This document shows positions 7,388-8,121 of a DNA stretch of 8,121 bases, piece by piece. The notes beneath the pieces were generated by a model. It was not told the DNA's origin and made no database searches. It saw nothing but the letters and a program-made list of their open reading frames with translations. Within the stretch, counting starts at the first letter, position 1. Each line of letters starts with the position of its first letter. Source of the stretch: an uncultured Lachnospiraceae bacterium (GTDB lineage: Bacteria; Bacillota; Clostridia; Lachnospirales; Lachnospiraceae); assembly GCA_902797015.1 (NCBI GenBank), contig CADBRG010000327.1:1-8121 (forward strand), given 5' to 3'. Made by a program: the position numbers and the translations under genes.

Positions 7388-7417
7388 CCATATCTTTTTG
7401 ATATGGGAATCATATCA
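7388..7417 (+). repeat. Overlapping inverted repeats (CATATC/GATATG) between the two amt genes
   Basis: CCATATC (7388-7394) pairs with GATATGG (7400-7406) across TTTTT. The same GATATG also pairs with CATATCA (7411-7417) as TGATATG-GGAAT-CATATCA (7399-7417), followed by TTTT. The two hairpins exclude each other. The second is a weak A/T-rich terminator candidate for the amt-PII mRNA. As DNA it is a 7+5+7 palindrome ending 17 bases before the -35 of the next promoter, so an operator is equally possible. Confidence 0.5.
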
Positions 7418-7434
7418 TTTTGAATAGAGTCAGT

Positions 7435-7463
7435 TTGACAAGGATACGTTTTCAATATACGAT
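7435..7463 (+). promoter_or_regulatory. Predicted promoter of the second amt gene
   Basis: A consensus -35 TTGACA (7435-7440) is 17 bases from TACGAT (7458-7463), which matches four of six -10 positions including the key TA and final AT. The predicted start near 7470 falls about five bases before the leader hairpin. This is the better of the two amt promoters. Confidence 0.65.
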
Positions 7464-7471
7464 AGCACCTG

Positions 7472-7484
7472 AGCAAAGGCGCTT
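7472..7484 (+). repeat. 13-base leader block shared by both amt genes, copy 2
   Basis: AGCAAAGGCGCTT is identical to 5518-5530. Beyond it the two hairpin arms differ in sequence (TTGAGACAA here, TTTGTC there) yet each keeps its own complementary partner. This suggests that both the block and the pairing matter. Confidence 0.75.
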
Positions 7485-7520
7485 GAGACAATGATTGTCT
7501 CAGGCGCCTTTTACTATTTT
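7475..7520 (+). terminator. Terminator-like leader hairpin (candidate attenuator) before second amt
   Basis: Positions 7475-7491 pair with 7495-7511 in 17 pairs (one G.U) around a TGA loop, with GC-rich GGCGC/GCGCC near the base. A T-rich tail follows (TTTTACTATTTT, 7509-7520). The ribosome binding site comes only a few bases later, so the structure belongs to the leader of the downstream gene. Like its partner before the amt-PII gene it looks like an attenuator or a 5'-end structure controlling the mRNA. It could alternatively end readthrough from the upstream gene, but its position after a good promoter favours a leader. Confidence 0.65.
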
Positions 7521-7537
7521 ATGAAGGGAGATAGGTC

Positions 7538-8121
7538 ATGAACACAGGAGATACCGGATTTATACTGATCGCAACAGCGTTCGTTTTTATCATGACGCCC
7601 GGGTTGGCTTTTTTTTACGGAGGTTTGGGCAGAAGGAAGAATGTATTGAATACCATGATGTCATCATTTTTTATTATGGGCGTGGCAGCCGTGATGTGGG
7701 TGCTGATCGGTTATACATTAAGCTTTTCCGGAGATCATGCAGGAATTGTAGGAACTTTCCAAAATATCGCAATGATCAGAATGGATCAAGGCGTCAGCCC
7801 GTATGCGGAAACGATCCCCAATTACGCGTTCGCATGTTTTCAGATGATGTTTGCGATCATCACACCGGCCTTGATCACCGGTTCAGTGGCAGGCAGGATG
7901 AATTTTAAAGCGCTTGTACTGTTTGTTATTCTCTGGTCCGTACTTGTTTACTATCCGCTGGCGCACATGGTCTGGGGACACGGAGGATTTCTTGGAGAGA
8001 TACTTGGCTCGATCGATTTTGCAGGCGGAAATGTCGTGCATATCAGTTCCGGTATCAGCGGTCTGATCCTTTCCATCATGGTCGGAAAACGGCAGGGTTA
8101 TAACAGTATGGTCTACCGAAC
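7538..8121 (+). CDS. amt: Ammonium transporter (AmtB/NrgA type), 3'-truncated by window edge
   Basis: A second Amt channel, open at the window end. The 194 complete codons cover about half of a usual 400-450 residue protein. No signal peptide is seen; it starts directly with the first membrane helix (about 7-27) containing MTPGLAFFYGGLGRRKNV. Conserved positions are the first Phe-gate residue Phe105 in FQMMFAIITPALITG, Trp146 in HMVWG, Asp160 in SIDFAGGNVVHI, and His168, the first of the twin pore histidines. It resembles B. subtilis NrgA/E. coli AmtB more than the upstream fused Amt, so the two are not a recent duplication. The usual AER motif after the third helix is AGR (Gly119 in place of Glu). 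The ATG is preceded by AAGGGAG (7524-7530) with 7-base spacing. It has its own promoter and leader hairpin. Whether it too carries a PII domain, or is followed by a free glnK, lies outside the window. Confidence 0.93.
   Translation, partial: MNTGDTGFILIATAFVFIMTPGLAFFYGGLGRRKNVLNTMMSSFFIMGVAAVMWVLIGYTLSFSGDHAGIVGTFQNIAMIRMDQGVSPYAETIPNYAFACFQMMFAIITPALITGSVAGRMNFKALVLFVILWSVLVYYPLAHMVWGHGGFLGEILGSIDFAGGNVVHISSGISGLILSIMVGKRQGYNSMVYR

Noticed and set aside
7367..7537. Sigma-54 promoter or GlnR/TnrA operator before the amt genes
   Set aside because: No TGGCAC-N5-TTGC and no TGTNAN7TNACA match was found by eye in either amt upstream region.
1..8121. Insertion sequences, CRISPR arrays, tRNA genes, phage or defence genes
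   Set aside because: No terminal inverted repeats, spaced direct repeats, cloverleaf structures or such proteins were seen; the window is fully explained by nitrogen metabolism genes and their control regions.

Overview
The window is a nitrogen-assimilation locus with every gene on the + strand. From left to right it holds the 3' two-thirds of gltD (glutamate synthase small subunit), complete carA and carB (carbamoyl-phosphate synthase), a 309-base intergenic region, a complete gene for an ammonium transporter fused to a PII signalling domain, a 171-base intergenic region, and the 5' part of a second, divergent ammonium transporter gene cut by the window edge. The low-to-moderate GC, strong AGGAGG-type ribosome binding sites, protein sequence character and tight gene packing suggest a Firmicute of class Clostridia, perhaps Lachnospiraceae. 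That placement is inference; no phylogenetic marker gene is present.

Positions 1-5314 look like one transcription unit. gltD is followed by carA after 16 bases, and carA overlaps carB by 8 bases. A strong rho-independent terminator at 5426-5450 closes the unit. Between the carB stop and that terminator lies an unusually regular 42-base hairpin with a GAAA loop and a tandem G.A internal loop, which is not itself a terminator.

The two amt genes appear to have separate promoters built to the same plan. Each has a plausible sigma-A-type promoter, then almost at the predicted transcript start an identical 13-base block (AGCAAAGGCGCTT) that begins a long, terminator-like hairpin ending in a T-rich tract, then a good ribosome binding site. 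This looks like a matched pair of leader attenuators, presumably answering one nitrogen signal, but no regulator is encoded here.

Together the genes cover ammonium entry (two Amt proteins, one with a built-in PII regulator), its capture into glutamate through glutamine (GltD with an unseen GltB), and use of glutamine amide nitrogen for carbamoyl phosphate, the precursor of arginine and pyrimidines (CarAB). The most interesting items are the Amt-PII fusion, whose T-loop lacks the tyrosine uridylylated in enterobacterial GlnK but keeps the pore-blocking arginine, and the twin leader hairpins.
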